Of a DNA stretch of 64,000 nucleotides, positions 51,712-59,603 are shown one piece after another. Source of the stretch: a virus; the IMG/VR virus record IMGVR_UViG_3300043409_001462, positions 62,001-126,000 of that record; one strand, written 5' to 3'. The notes beneath the pieces were generated by a model that saw nothing but the letters and a program-made list of their open reading frames with translations, was not told the DNA's origin and ran no database searches. Each line of letters begins with the position of its first letter. Position 1 is the stretch's first letter. Both the position numbers and the translations under genes were made by a program.

Positions 51712-51790
51712 GGAAAAGCTTATAGTATTCCTTATGCTAATGTGGATGCCCATTGTTGTGATGGGCATCCTATTCTTCACGCTGCAATAG
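51701..51790 (+). CDS. 29-aa membrane peptide, overlaps Ro gene and tRNA
   Basis: An ORF from ATG 51701 (11-base overlap with the Ro-like gene) to TAG at 51788 inside tRNA-Thr(AGT). Sequence MTTKEKLIVFLMLMW then PIVVMGILFFTLQ: one hydrophobic helix. The ribosome site is weak. A 9-bp hairpin in the same bases (51745-51769) may be the real reason for conservation. Confidence 0.4.
   Translation: MTTKEKLIVFLMLMWMPIVVMGILFFTLQ
51745..51769 (+). terminator. Hairpin after Ro-like gene
   Basis: GATGCCCAT (51745-51753) / ATGGGCATC (51761-51769), 7-base loop, followed by CTATTCTTC rather than a T run. A weak terminator or an RNA-processing/end-protecting structure. Confidence 0.45.
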
Positions 51791-51856
51791 CTCAGTTGGT
51801 AGAGCACTTGATTAGTAATCAAGATGTCGCGAGTTCGATCCTTGCTTGCAGCACCA
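51781..51856 (+). tRNA. tRNA-Thr(AGT)
   Basis: Acceptor GCTGCAA / TTGCAGC, anticodon loop TTAGTAA on CTTGA/TCAAG, T-loop TTCGATC, CCA encoded. A34 in a Thr tRNA is rare in bacteria, where only tRNA-Arg(ACG) is usually deaminated. Confidence 0.93.
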
Positions 51857-51933
51857 GCCCATATAGTCCAATTGGAAGAGGCGTCGGCTTCAAACTCCGA
51901 ATGTTGTAGGTTCGAGTCCTACTATGGGCACCA
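51857..51933 (+). tRNA. tRNA-Leu(CAA), short variable loop
   Basis: Acceptor GCCCATA / TATGGGC, D-arm like that of tRNA-Leu(TAG). Best anticodon loop TTCAAAC on TCGGC/TCCGA with a C-T pair next to the loop gives CAA; the alternative loop CTTCAAA (TCA) pairs worse. Variable loop of 5 bases. CCA encoded; abuts tRNA-Thr. Confidence 0.8.
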
Positions 51934-51934
51934 T

Positions 51935-52008
51935 GCTACCTTAGTGTAATGGCAGCACCCGAGTTTGTGGAGCTTGGAGCACAGGATCGATACCTGTAGG
52001 TAGTACCA
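51935..52008 (+). tRNA. tRNA-His(GTG)
   Basis: Acceptor GCTACCT / AGGTAGT, anticodon loop TTGTGGA on CGAGT/GCTTG, T-loop ATCGATA (not TTCRANY). The base before position 1 is T, so the usual G-1 is not encoded in the reading I give. CCA encoded. Confidence 0.85.
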
Positions 52009-52015
52009 TATTAAT

Positions 52016-52090
52016 GCCGATGTAGCTCAGTGGTAGAGCATTCGCTTCATACGCGACTGGTCACTGGTTCAAATCCAGTTTTCGGCACCA
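52016..52090 (+). tRNA. tRNA-Met(CAT), elongator or Ile2
   Basis: Acceptor GCCGATG / TTTCGGC (one mismatch), anticodon loop TTCATAC on TTCGC/GCGAC, T-loop TTCAAAT, CCA encoded. Whether C34 is lysidinylated (Ile) cannot be told. Confidence 0.85.
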
Positions 52091-52121
52091 ATCCCCGCCA
52101 TCCCGATACGTCGGTTGGCAC

Positions 52122-52141
52122 CTCCAGCTTCAGGGCTGGAG
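52122..52141 (+). ncRNA. Hairpin before tRNA-Phe
   Basis: CTCCAGC-TTCAGG-GCTGGAG, 7 bp, just before tRNA-Phe; a CCGA/TCGG hairpin precedes it. Spacer structure of unknown role. Confidence 0.35.
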
Positions 52142-52144
52142 AAT

Positions 52145-52220
52145 GCTCCTCTGGTATAGCTGGTGCGTACGCTCGTCTGAAGAACGAGAGGATGCGGTTC
52201 GATTCCGTGGGGGAGCACCA
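52145..52220 (+). tRNA. tRNA-Phe(GAA)
   Basis: Acceptor GCTCCTC / GGGGAGC, anticodon loop CTGAAGA on CTCGT/ACGAG, T-loop TTCGATT, CCA encoded. Confidence 0.95.
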
Positions 52221-52248
52221 AATATAAATATCTCAAAATGGAGATATT

Positions 52249-52359
52249 ATGTACAAAATATACACGCTAGTGATTGATAACATTACCAAATTAGTTTGGT
52301 TAGCATTAATGACCTATTGGTTATCCGATGGTGTCAAGATAACGTCGCTATTCAAATGA
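52249..52359 (+). CDS. 36-aa membrane peptide
   Basis: ATG 52249 with GGAGATATT upstream; MYKIYTLVIDNITKLVWLAL then MTYWLSDG: one hydrophobic stretch. The stop overlaps the next start (ATGA), which supports translation. Confidence 0.6.
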   Translation: MYKIYTLVIDNITKLVWLALMTYWLSDGVKITSLFK

Positions 52360-53003
52360 AGAAATTAGCTCTCTTCAATCATCACCCTGAATGTTCTAAT
52401 CAGTGTTGTATGGGTATGATGAGAGCTTTAGAACCACATTATAAAGTCAAGTGGTTTGATGTTCGTTCCAATCTAGACGAGGTGCTTGATAATGTGGATG
52501 GGTTACTTTTTCCTGGTGGCATTGGCGATAGTGATTCCTATTTCGATTTCTTTACACGTTCTAAAGCTAACAAAATCGCATCGTTTATTGCTAGAGGCGG
52601 TCGGTATATCGGCATTTGTATGGGTGCTTATTGGGCTGGGTCTAGATATTTTGACATTCTTGACAATGTAGATGCGGTTCAGTATATTAAAAGACCAACA
52701 GCTGAGATACGCCGAAGCTATGGCACGGTTGCTGATATCGAATGGCTTGGTCAAAAAGAAAAGATGTTCTTCTATGATGGCTGTACCTTTGTTGGACCAG
52801 GTCGCTATGATACTATTGCCAAGTATGCCAACGATGAACCAATGGCGATCATTCAAGGCAACATAGGTATTATTGGTTGCCACCCTGAGAGCGAAGAGTT
52901 TTGGTTCGAAGATCCTTATCAATATATCAACAAACACTGGCATAAAGGTAAGCATCATCAGTTACTACTAGAATTCGTAAATAAGTTATGGAGAGTTGGC
53001 TGA
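52356..53003 (+). CDS. Class I glutamine-amidotransferase-like protein, ends inside a tRNA
   Basis: A 215-residue protein; start 52356 by ATGA coupling. LLFPGGIGDSDSYFDFF and ARGGRYIGICMGAYWAG place the nucleophile at C88; H176 and E178 (GCHPESEE) complete the triad. Resembles the GATase1-like N-terminal domain of biotin-ligase-type proteins. It could release ammonia from glutamine for the PP-loop enzymes encoded 2-4 kb away. The last 14 bases lie in tRNA-Ser(GCT). Confidence 0.75.
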   Translation: MKKLALFNHHPECSNQCCMGMMRALEPHYKVKWFDVRSNLDEVLDNVDGLLFPGGIGDSDSYFDFFTRSKANKIASFIARGGRYIGICMGAYWAGSRYFDILDNVDAVQYIKRPTAEIRRSYGTVADIEWLGQKEKMFFYDGCTFVGPGRYDTIAKYANDEPMAIIQGNIGIIGCHPESEEFWFEDPYQYINKHWHKGKHHQLLLEFVNKLWRVG

Positions 53004-53079
53004 GTGGCCTAAAGCACTCGTTTGCTAAATGAGCGAAGGTGAAAATCTTCCGTGAGTTCGAATCTCACACTCTCCGCCA
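52990..53079 (+). tRNA. tRNA-Ser(GCT)
   Basis: Acceptor GGAGAGT / ACTCTCC, anticodon loop TTGCTAA on CTCGT/ATGAG, class II variable arm (GAAG/CTTC), T-loop TTCGAAT, GCCA end. Confidence 0.95.
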
Positions 53080-53093
53080 TATAAATAAAAAGT

Positions 53094-53167
53094 ATCAGTG
53101 AAGTGTTACGGTAGCACATCGGTCTCCAAAACTGAGGGCGAGGGTTCGACTCCTTCCACTGGTGCCA
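53094..53167 (+). tRNA. tRNA-Trp(CCA)
   Basis: Acceptor ATCAGTG / CACTGGT with G73 (Trp identity), anticodon loop CTCCAAA on TCGGT/ACTGA, T-loop TTCGACT, CCA encoded. Confidence 0.92.
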
Positions 53168-53181
53168 TTTCATACAATGCT

Positions 53182-53211
53182 TTTGATGAAGATTTTGTCA
53201 TATTCATCAAA
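53182..53211 (+). promoter_or_regulatory. Leader hairpin abutting the ribosome site of the barrel gene
   Basis: TTTGATGAA (53182-53190) / TTCATCAAA (53203-53211), 9 bp, 12-base loop, directly followed by GGAG. It may stabilise the mRNA or present the ribosome site. Confidence 0.6.
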
Positions 53212-53221
53212 GGAGTAATAT

Positions 53222-54952
53222 ATGAAAAAAATATTAGCGTTTATTGCTGCACTTTTCTGCGTAACTTCAGTATATGCACAAACTTTACCATCAGGTTCAA
53301 TTGGTACAGTAACAAACAATACACCTAACACCTGGCAAACATTCACATACACATTCACACCATCAACAACTGGTGCTAACTTTCTCGGCTTTGCATTTCG
53401 TCAGGATCCAGCTTTCTGGACTTTCGATAATGTAAAGCTTACAGCTGCTGGTTCAACAACTAATCTTTTGACTAATGGTGCGTTTGACAATGGTGGTTCA
53501 TTTAGTGTAACAACCAGCAATGGTCCATCATCCATTCAAGCCCCAACTAACTGGGGTGTTTGGTATCAGAATGGAACATATCCAGCCGCTGCTGGTCAGT
53601 GGCAAAGCTCAGGTGTTTGGTACGATGGTGCTGTTGGTACATTCGATGGTATCTATCAGGGCATAGTCCTACAAGCAGGAACAACTTATACCATAGCCTT
53701 TGATGTCAGTGGAAACAATACTGCTAACACTAGCTCTATTCAGCTTGGTGCATATGGTGGCGCTTGTGCTGATGTATCGGTTTCACCCGATCAATGTACT
53801 ATTCCATCGTCTGTTGGCTTCACGACATTAGCAACTCCAGCTCAAGGCGCTTCTGCTGGTGGACCACCAACTCCTCCACCTGTTACTCTTGTCAGCACTA
53901 CAAACGCTCCATCAACTTCTGTTGCAACAACGGTAAATGGTACAGCTGTAACAGTTAACAATGTAGCTACTGGTGGTACAAATAATGGTAGATGGATTGC
54001 TGTAACAAGAACAACAACACCTGTTACTACAAGACCATTTACTGTCACAACTGTGACAACTCCACACGCTACTGAAACTTATAGCGATGGAACAACTGTT
54101 ACAACAAATGGTACTGCTGTAACAACTACTCAAACTGGTGCTACTGTTACTGTAGGTCAATCAACAGCTCAAACTGCTTCTGCTTCTGCTATTGCTCTCA
54201 AAGATGCAATGGCTATTAGTAGATTCAATCCATTTATTGTAGATGCTCTTGCAACCAAAGATGGTGCATGGGCAACTCCTTCTATGGGATATGCTAAGAC
54301 TGGTGGTTCATTTAGAACAAGTGGTCTTGGACTTGGCGCTCAGACAACTGTAGAAGAGAATACTTTTGGTATCGCTGGTACATTTGGTAAAACAAACAGT
54401 AGTGGTTATCTAAACTCTCAATCTCAAGCTGATACATATGGTGCAACTGCATATGTTTTAAGCAGACAGAGTGATATTTGGGTAAAAGGATCTGTTGGGT
54501 TCAATGTGTCAGAATATAACACAACAACATCACTTCCAGTGTTTGCTCTTATCAATCAGAGCAATGTAAGAGCTAAGAATTATTATGCTGATGTGACATT
54601 CTACTCTGCGCAGGAGTATTTTGGCTTCAGACCGTTGGTTGGCGTTGTTGTAACTAACTCAACAATATCATCAAAGGCTCAATCAGGTTCGCCTCTGCTT
54701 TCAACATTACCGACTGATGATAGAGTTATCGAAGCTCGACCATATGCTGGTATCAGATTTGATATTGACCAGACATTTGGAATTGAAACAAGAGTAACAC
54801 AATCAAAAGACTTCAAGACAGTTGGACAGGCTCGTTTGACTGCTAATCATGAAGTGTTCAAGGATGTGTTCTTCAACGTTCAAGCTGGGTTTGAAAAAGG
54901 TTCTGGTTACACAGCAGCTGTAGGTATGATTGGTTTGAAAATCAACTTCTAA
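53222..54952 (+). CDS. Secreted outer-membrane beta-barrel protein
   Basis: A 576-residue protein. Residues 1-19 (MKKILAFIAALFCVTSVYA) are a clear signal peptide, followed by a jelly-roll-like domain (LLTNGAFDNGGSF, then IYQGIVLQAGTTYTIAFDVSG), a Thr-rich linker (about 230-305), and a C-terminal barrel of alternating strands ending in Phe (GLKINF), as in autotransporter and OMP barrels read by the BAM complex. It has its own leader hairpin and terminator. Phage-encoded outer membrane proteins are uncommon; it may mask receptors, block superinfection or alter cell adhesion during infection. Confidence 0.8.
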   Translation: MKKILAFIAALFCVTSVYAQTLPSGSIGTVTNNTPNTWQTFTYTFTPSTTGANFLGFAFRQDPAFWTFDNVKLTAAGSTTNLLTNGAFDNGGSFSVTTSNGPSSIQAPTNWGVWYQNGTYPAAAGQWQSSGVWYDGAVGTFDGIYQGIVLQAGTTYTIAFDVSGNNTANTSSIQLGAYGGACADVSVSPDQCTIPSSVGFTTLATPAQGASAGGPPTPPPVTLVSTTNAPSTSVATTVNGTAVTVNNVATGGTNNGRWIAVTRTTTPVTTRPFTVTTVTTPHATETYSDGTTVTTNGTAVTTTQTGATVTVGQSTAQTASASAIALKDAMAISRFNPFIVDALATKDGAWATPSMGYAKTGGSFRTSGLGLGAQTTVEENTFGIAGTFGKTNSSGYLNSQSQADTYGATAYVLSRQSDIWVKGSVGFNVSEYNTTTSLPVFALINQSNVRAKNYYADVTFYSAQEYFGFRPLVGVVVTNSTISSKAQSGSPLLSTLPTDDRVIEARPYAGIRFDIDQTFGIETRVTQSKDFKTVGQARLTANHEVFKDVFFNVQAGFEKGSGYTAAVGMIGLKINF

Positions 54953-54955
54953 TTC

Positions 54956-54980
54956 GGGGGAGCTTCGGCTCCCTTTTTTT
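54956..54980 (+). terminator. Terminator after barrel gene
   Basis: GGGAGC-TTCG-GCTCCC with a UUCG tetraloop followed by seven T. Confidence 0.95.
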
Positions 54981-55022
54981 ATTATCTAAATATCAAATAT
55001 GTGAATCGATTCGGAGTTTGAT

Positions 55023-56192
55023 ATGATCTATGGTTATCATCCTACATACTATAAACATTTTTTGAGAATTGCTTCTAAATATCCTAACGATAGCAGAGCG
55101 AAACAAATCTTAAACTTTAACTTCCACAGCAGAAAGGAAAATCCTCTCTGGTGGATTAGTCGTTTTATGCACAATCAAGTTCCAGTTGACAGAACTGATA
55201 CATTTAATATTCTTAAGGTTGACACTTGGTCGATACCAGATGTAGATACATCATTCAAAAAAACATTCGATCAAATATGCTACGGAACAGCTACAGAATA
55301 CTGGAACAATAATGACGACGTAAGCGTTCTTTGGTCTGGTGGATTAGATAGCACATGTGTCGCTATTGCATTCATAGAAACAAAACCAGCTGGTAAAAAA
55401 CTAACATTGGTAGGCACGCAAGAAAGCGTTGACGAGTATCCCTCTTTCTATGAACAGCATAAAGCTTTAATGAAGATTGATACTACTGAAGAATTTTGGG
55501 GAAGGTTTAAATATCATCAAAATGAAACTCTGTATGTTTCTGGTGATATTGGGGACCAAATATTCGGCGGTGTTATAGATGAATATGCTGATCATAAAGA
55601 CGAACCTTGGGAGAGCTTTATCGAGTGGAAAGATGTGTTCGAACAAAGTGCTTTCAATGCAGATAATTTAATCCGAGATTGGTATAAGGATGAAAAAAGT
55701 TTATTCATCAAAAGATTTACTGAGTTCAATAAAAAAGCACCATTCCCAATCGTTACTATTTTAGATTTTGTCTGGTGGTTAACATTTACAACTAGATTTA
55801 ATGGTGCTGCAAACAACATAACAAATCTTGTCAATGCAGTTTATAAATTAGAAAAAGCTGCTATAGGAACAGTTAACTGTTTCTTTCACAACTACGAATT
55901 TGAACAATGGTCGATGCTTAATCATCATTTGAAATTTCCTGGCGGACCAGAAACATACAAACAACCTATCAAAGATTTTATTGCGAAGTACAATGGTGAT
56001 ATGGATTTTCTTCTCAATAAAAGAAAAGAAAAATCTACACCTCGCCTTTTAGGAAGCGATGATTGGTTTAAACAATGGCGCTTGAACGATTACTCAAATT
56101 ATTATTTGATTATGTCAGATGGAACCATATATAATACTAAGAATGACATTCCTTTCGAACTGATGGTAAAGTCTTTAACATTTATAAAGTGA
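55023..56192 (+). CDS. PP-loop ATPase, asparagine-synthetase-like (paralogue 2 of 3)
   Basis: A 389-residue protein; GGAG before ATG. SGGLDST at 105-111, then SVDEYP, GDIGDQIFGG, ILDFVWWLTFTTRF and FEQWSMLNHH: the same ordered motifs as the 30944 and 56966 proteins. No glutaminase domain. The N-terminal 80 residues are specific to it. Probably activates a substrate by adenylation; substrate unknown. Confidence 0.75.
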   Translation: MIYGYHPTYYKHFLRIASKYPNDSRAKQILNFNFHSRKENPLWWISRFMHNQVPVDRTDTFNILKVDTWSIPDVDTSFKKTFDQICYGTATEYWNNNDDVSVLWSGGLDSTCVAIAFIETKPAGKKLTLVGTQESVDEYPSFYEQHKALMKIDTTEEFWGRFKYHQNETLYVSGDIGDQIFGGVIDEYADHKDEPWESFIEWKDVFEQSAFNADNLIRDWYKDEKSLFIKRFTEFNKKAPFPIVTILDFVWWLTFTTRFNGAANNITNLVNAVYKLEKAAIGTVNCFFHNYEFEQWSMLNHHLKFPGGPETYKQPIKDFIAKYNGDMDFLLNKRKEKSTPRLLGSDDWFKQWRLNDYSNYYLIMSDGTIYNTKNDIPFELMVKSLTFIK

Positions 56193-56198
56193 GATGAT

Positions 56199-56951
56199 AT
56201 GGAAAGAATTATTGGAAGTGTTTTAGATGGTCACTATTATAATGATGATGGGTCTCGGAAGAAGATAGGAATATACTGTCAGCAAATAGATAGGTGGATT
56301 CTTATTGATGAATATGACATGTGGATTACATTTAAAACTGCACAAGCTTTATCATCAAAATTAGCAACTACTGTTTATATTCTTTCTGGTGATTTGCAGG
56401 GTATGAACAACGAGAACTGTATTGAATATAGCATCCTAAACAAAACGATATTCAAACGCAAAAACGTTGCTGATCTGATTCAAAATCAAACTCCTACTAT
56501 GAAAAAGGTAGTCGACGATAATATTGTTAAGGTTGGATTGCCTGAAGATTTTTTGTCAATTGTTGGGCGCAAGAAGTTAGAAAAAATGAAAAAATATGTA
56601 AATTTTGTTAACAAGTGTATCTACGGTGTAGAAATATGTAATTCTAAAAATTGGATTGATAATAAAACTGTAGCCATAGTATATCATCCGAAAGAATGGA
56701 GCGATGTGATAACACCATATGAACACAAATCAGAATCAGATAAAAGTGTGTTCAGCGAAATCAATGGCGTTCTGTATTTTTCCAACTCAGTTAAAGAAGC
56801 TAAAGCTGAGATAAAGAATTTGTTTCAATTTTATCTAGATGAATGTTTGGTATCGACCAATCTTGTAAACGTTTTTTATAATGTCATCAAAGAAAAAAAT
56901 CCATTCTCAGAGTATGTCTATAAAACTTCTAACTTTTACAAAACTACTTGA
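56199..56951 (+). CDS. Unknown protein between two PP-loop genes
   Basis: A 250-residue protein six bases after the previous stop. Mixed alpha/beta, Asn and Lys rich (KIGIYCQQIDRWILIDEYDM). Not recognised. Position between paralogues 2 and 3 suggests a partner or substrate carrier for them. Confidence 0.6.
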   Translation: MERIIGSVLDGHYYNDDGSRKKIGIYCQQIDRWILIDEYDMWITFKTAQALSSKLATTVYILSGDLQGMNNENCIEYSILNKTIFKRKNVADLIQNQTPTMKKVVDDNIVKVGLPEDFLSIVGRKKLEKMKKYVNFVNKCIYGVEICNSKNWIDNKTVAIVYHPKEWSDVITPYEHKSESDKSVFSEINGVLYFSNSVKEAKAEIKNLFQFYLDECLVSTNLVNVFYNVIKEKNPFSEYVYKTSNFYKTT

Positions 56952-56965
56952 ACGAGTAAATCATC

Positions 56966-58273
56966 ATGATAACTTCAGACGAAACACTTTATTTTTTTAA
57001 CATAAGAGACCAGCAAAAGTTTTGGAAAGAAATTTATCCATCGGCTCCACCAGCAAGTAAATTTTATATTGACATCACAAAAAGAATAAACCCACATAGA
57101 CTTTGTAATAGAAACGAAGGCGAGTGGAGTTTACCTTGGAAGCAACACGCTCCTGATAAATTTAAAATGCTTCCATACAATCCAAATTTTAATAAAACGT
57201 ATGAAGAAGTAACTGATGAAAGAGCTATGGATATCAAACGAGGTATCCATGCTGGTAAAAAATATGCAGTGATGTATTCTGGTGGTATGGATTCTACCAG
57301 TGTTGTTGTCGCACTATTAAAGAACTTGACCAAGGAAGAATTAAAATGCGTTACGATATGCGCATCGATTCATAGTCTTGTAGAATATCCCCTTTTCTGG
57401 CGCAAATATATTCAAGATAAATTTGAAGTTTTAGATTCCAACAAATATTTGTACGACGATTATATTGGTATGGGTTATACTCCTATCACAGCTGATGAGG
57501 GTGATTGTATCTTTGGTACTTCTATCGGATTGCAACTTTATCATAATTACGATTATCTTGTTGGGTTGCAGGATCCTGCGGTGCAGGGTAATTTAATGAA
57601 ATTGAAATATCGAATATCAGATGGTGATGTTCATTATAGTCTTTTTAAAGATGTTATCGCTAGATATTTTGCATATGACGATACGCCTTCTGGATTAGAA
57701 TTCGGCAGGTTACTTTATGCGAAGTATCATCGTAATATTATTACGTCTTCCGTGCCAATTTATTCTCTACACGATTTCTTTTGGTGGCTTATCTTCAACG
57801 TAAAATATTTGAATTGTTCAATCCGTGGCGCTATTTTCTTCAACGCTACAATGCCTTTCGATAAGTGCGTTGACTCTATTGAAAACTGGTTTAATGGACC
57901 TGGATTTCAGTACTGGAGTATGAATAACAATAACAATGGATTGAAAATTAAAAAGACTCTAGCTTCATATAAACATATTCAAAGGAAATATATCTACGAT
58001 TTCACCAAAGATGATTGGTATTTTTGGTACAAAACCAAGCTAGAATCTATGGGTAATTTGTCTGTCAAGGGTAAAAATGATATGTCTAAATCATTTACCA
58101 ATAGCGTTATTGGAATTAATGATAAGAATGAGTATCTTTGTATCCCTGACCCTGATGATTTAGATTCAGTTGTCAATAGCAAATATCAAGGTGTGTATCA
58201 TTATGGTCCAGATGTGAGAAATTTTTTCGAAGAATCATTAATGAAATTCGAAATAGACTGGATGGATGACTAA
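56966..58273 (+). CDS. PP-loop ATPase, asparagine-synthetase-like (paralogue 3 of 3)
   Basis: A 435-residue protein. SGGMDST at 105-111, LVEYPLFW, ADEGDCIFGT (the conserved GDQIFG appears as GDCIFG), LHDFFWWLIFNVKY and FQYWSMNNNN. The C-terminal 80 residues are extra. Weak ribosome site. Same inferred chemistry as its paralogues; the changed motif suggests a different substrate. Confidence 0.75.
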   Translation: MITSDETLYFFNIRDQQKFWKEIYPSAPPASKFYIDITKRINPHRLCNRNEGEWSLPWKQHAPDKFKMLPYNPNFNKTYEEVTDERAMDIKRGIHAGKKYAVMYSGGMDSTSVVVALLKNLTKEELKCVTICASIHSLVEYPLFWRKYIQDKFEVLDSNKYLYDDYIGMGYTPITADEGDCIFGTSIGLQLYHNYDYLVGLQDPAVQGNLMKLKYRISDGDVHYSLFKDVIARYFAYDDTPSGLEFGRLLYAKYHRNIITSSVPIYSLHDFFWWLIFNVKYLNCSIRGAIFFNATMPFDKCVDSIENWFNGPGFQYWSMNNNNNGLKIKKTLASYKHIQRKYIYDFTKDDWYFWYKTKLESMGNLSVKGKNDMSKSFTNSVIGINDKNEYLCIPDPDDLDSVVNSKYQGVYHYGPDVRNFFEESLMKFEIDWMDD

Positions 58274-58333
58274 ATAGAGTTGCAGGGGTCATGACCTGTA
58301 TCATTTAACGTTAAATCAACATGGAGTTTTTTA

Positions 58334-59278
58334 ATGACAACTAATATTCGCTGGGTTATCGCCCATGAACCAGTAGATCTTTTCCTTAAGGTTGCTGATT
58401 CTTTTTCTAAGGAAGTAAACGAACAGACTAACGGTAAGTTCAATATCGAAGTTCTTTCGCTTACTGATTATTCTAAGAAGTATAATGGTGGCAAGAAGGT
58501 ATCTAAGAACGATCTTATGAACCTTATTGATACTGGCGCTATCGAAATGAGCCATATCTACACTACTTGGCTTGCAGACTACAACAAGGACCTTCATGCC
58601 CTTGATCTTCCATTCCTATTCAAGGATCATGATCACGCTGACCGTGTTCTTGAAGGCGATCTTGGCAAGTCATTGCTTGCTGACGTTTCTAAGACTTCCA
58701 ACATCAAGGCAATGAGCTTCACTTACTCTGGCGGTTATCGTATCGTTCCTGCGAACTTCGCAGCTGATACTGTATCTGCATGGGAAGGTAAGGTAGTTCG
58801 TACTAGCCGTTCTCCAGTTGCTGTTGATACATTCAAGCTTCTTGGTGCAACTCCTCGTGCAGACATTGAACTTGAAGAAATGAACTCTGCTGCTGACGCT
58901 GGCGTTATCGCTGCTGGCGAATCAACATATGTTCGTGTGTTCCCACTCGAGCAGAATAAGAGCTTCGAAGTTGTTAACGATACAGCTCATAGCTTGTTCC
59001 TAACTTCAATCATCGTGAACCAGGATTTCTTCAAGCAGTTCGATGCTGAAACACAGGAAATCTTTGCTAACGCTGCATTCAACGCTGCTCGTAAGGAGCG
59101 TCGTGAGTCTGTTGCTGATATTCCAAACATCCTTGCTCAGTGCGAAGCTACTGGCGTTAAGGTTGTTAAGATGTCTGAAACTGAAGCAGGCAAGTTCAAG
59201 GCAATCACATCTAAGGTTTATGAGATGTACGCTGACTACTTCACTCCAGGTCTTGTGCGCAAGCTCCAGGTTGCTTAA
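58334..59278 (+). CDS. TRAP-type DctP-like solute-binding protein without signal peptide
   Basis: A 314-residue homologue of periplasmic DctP proteins: LMNLIDTGAIEMSHIYTTWL, DLPFLFKDHDHADRVL and KVVRTSRSPVAVDTFKLLGA, with the family arginine in the last block. It lacks any N-terminal signal and begins directly with the mature fold (TTNIRWVIAHEP). Codon use is of the highly expressed, virion-gene type. A late-like ACTAAATA lies about 60 bases upstream and a terminator follows. It may be a cytoplasmic ligand-binding or virion protein rather than a transporter part. Confidence 0.8.
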   Translation: MTTNIRWVIAHEPVDLFLKVADSFSKEVNEQTNGKFNIEVLSLTDYSKKYNGGKKVSKNDLMNLIDTGAIEMSHIYTTWLADYNKDLHALDLPFLFKDHDHADRVLEGDLGKSLLADVSKTSNIKAMSFTYSGGYRIVPANFAADTVSAWEGKVVRTSRSPVAVDTFKLLGATPRADIELEEMNSAADAGVIAAGESTYVRVFPLEQNKSFEVVNDTAHSLFLTSIIVNQDFFKQFDAETQEIFANAAFNAARKERRESVADIPNILAQCEATGVKVVKMSETEAGKFKAITSKVYEMYADYFTPGLVRKLQVA

Positions 59279-59298
59279 TAGCTACTAATAAATAATAC

Positions 59299-59327
59299 AG
59301 GGGTGGGGGAAACTCCACCCTTTTTTA
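59299..59327 (+). terminator. Terminator after DctP-like gene
   Basis: GGGTGG (59301-59306) / CCACCC (59315-59320) with partial pairing between, followed by six T. Confidence 0.85.
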
Positions 59328-59348
59328 TGATAACTGATGGAGACTTAT

Positions 59349-59603
59349 ATGTTTAATTTTCTTTCTTCTAAGTGGACTGAGCAACAGCGTCGTAGCATCA
59401 CTAAAGTCGTCACTTGGAGAATTCTCGTTACAATCACAAATTTTGTTGGTGGATGGCTTGCCTCTGGATCTTGGCAAGTTGGTCTTGGTGTAGTTTCATT
59501 TGCGCTTGTAGTCAACTCAATTCTTTATTGGTTTCACGAGAGAGCATGGAATCGTACTGACTGGGGTAAGCAGGTTAAAGAGCCTGAGGAAACTCCAATT
59601 TGA
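59349..59603 (+). CDS. DUF2061-like membrane protein
   Basis: An 84-residue protein; ATG 59349 has GGAG 6 bases upstream. KVVTWRILVTITNFVGGWLA, then VGLGVVSFALVVNSILYWFHERAW, matches DUF2061, two membrane helices with an HERxW end. Function unknown. Confidence 0.75.
   Translation: MFNFLSSKWTEQQRRSITKVVTWRILVTITNFVGGWLASGSWQVGLGVVSFALVVNSILYWFHERAWNRTDWGKQVKEPEETPI

Noticed and set aside
51857-51933. tRNA with anticodon TCA
   Set aside because: The pairing that gives TCA has several mismatches; the CAA (Leu) reading pairs four of five and matches the D-arm of the other Leu tRNA.
53912-54160. Minus-strand Cys/Ser-rich ORF inside the barrel gene
   Set aside because: It is the antisense of the Thr-rich linker; repetitive composition explains it.
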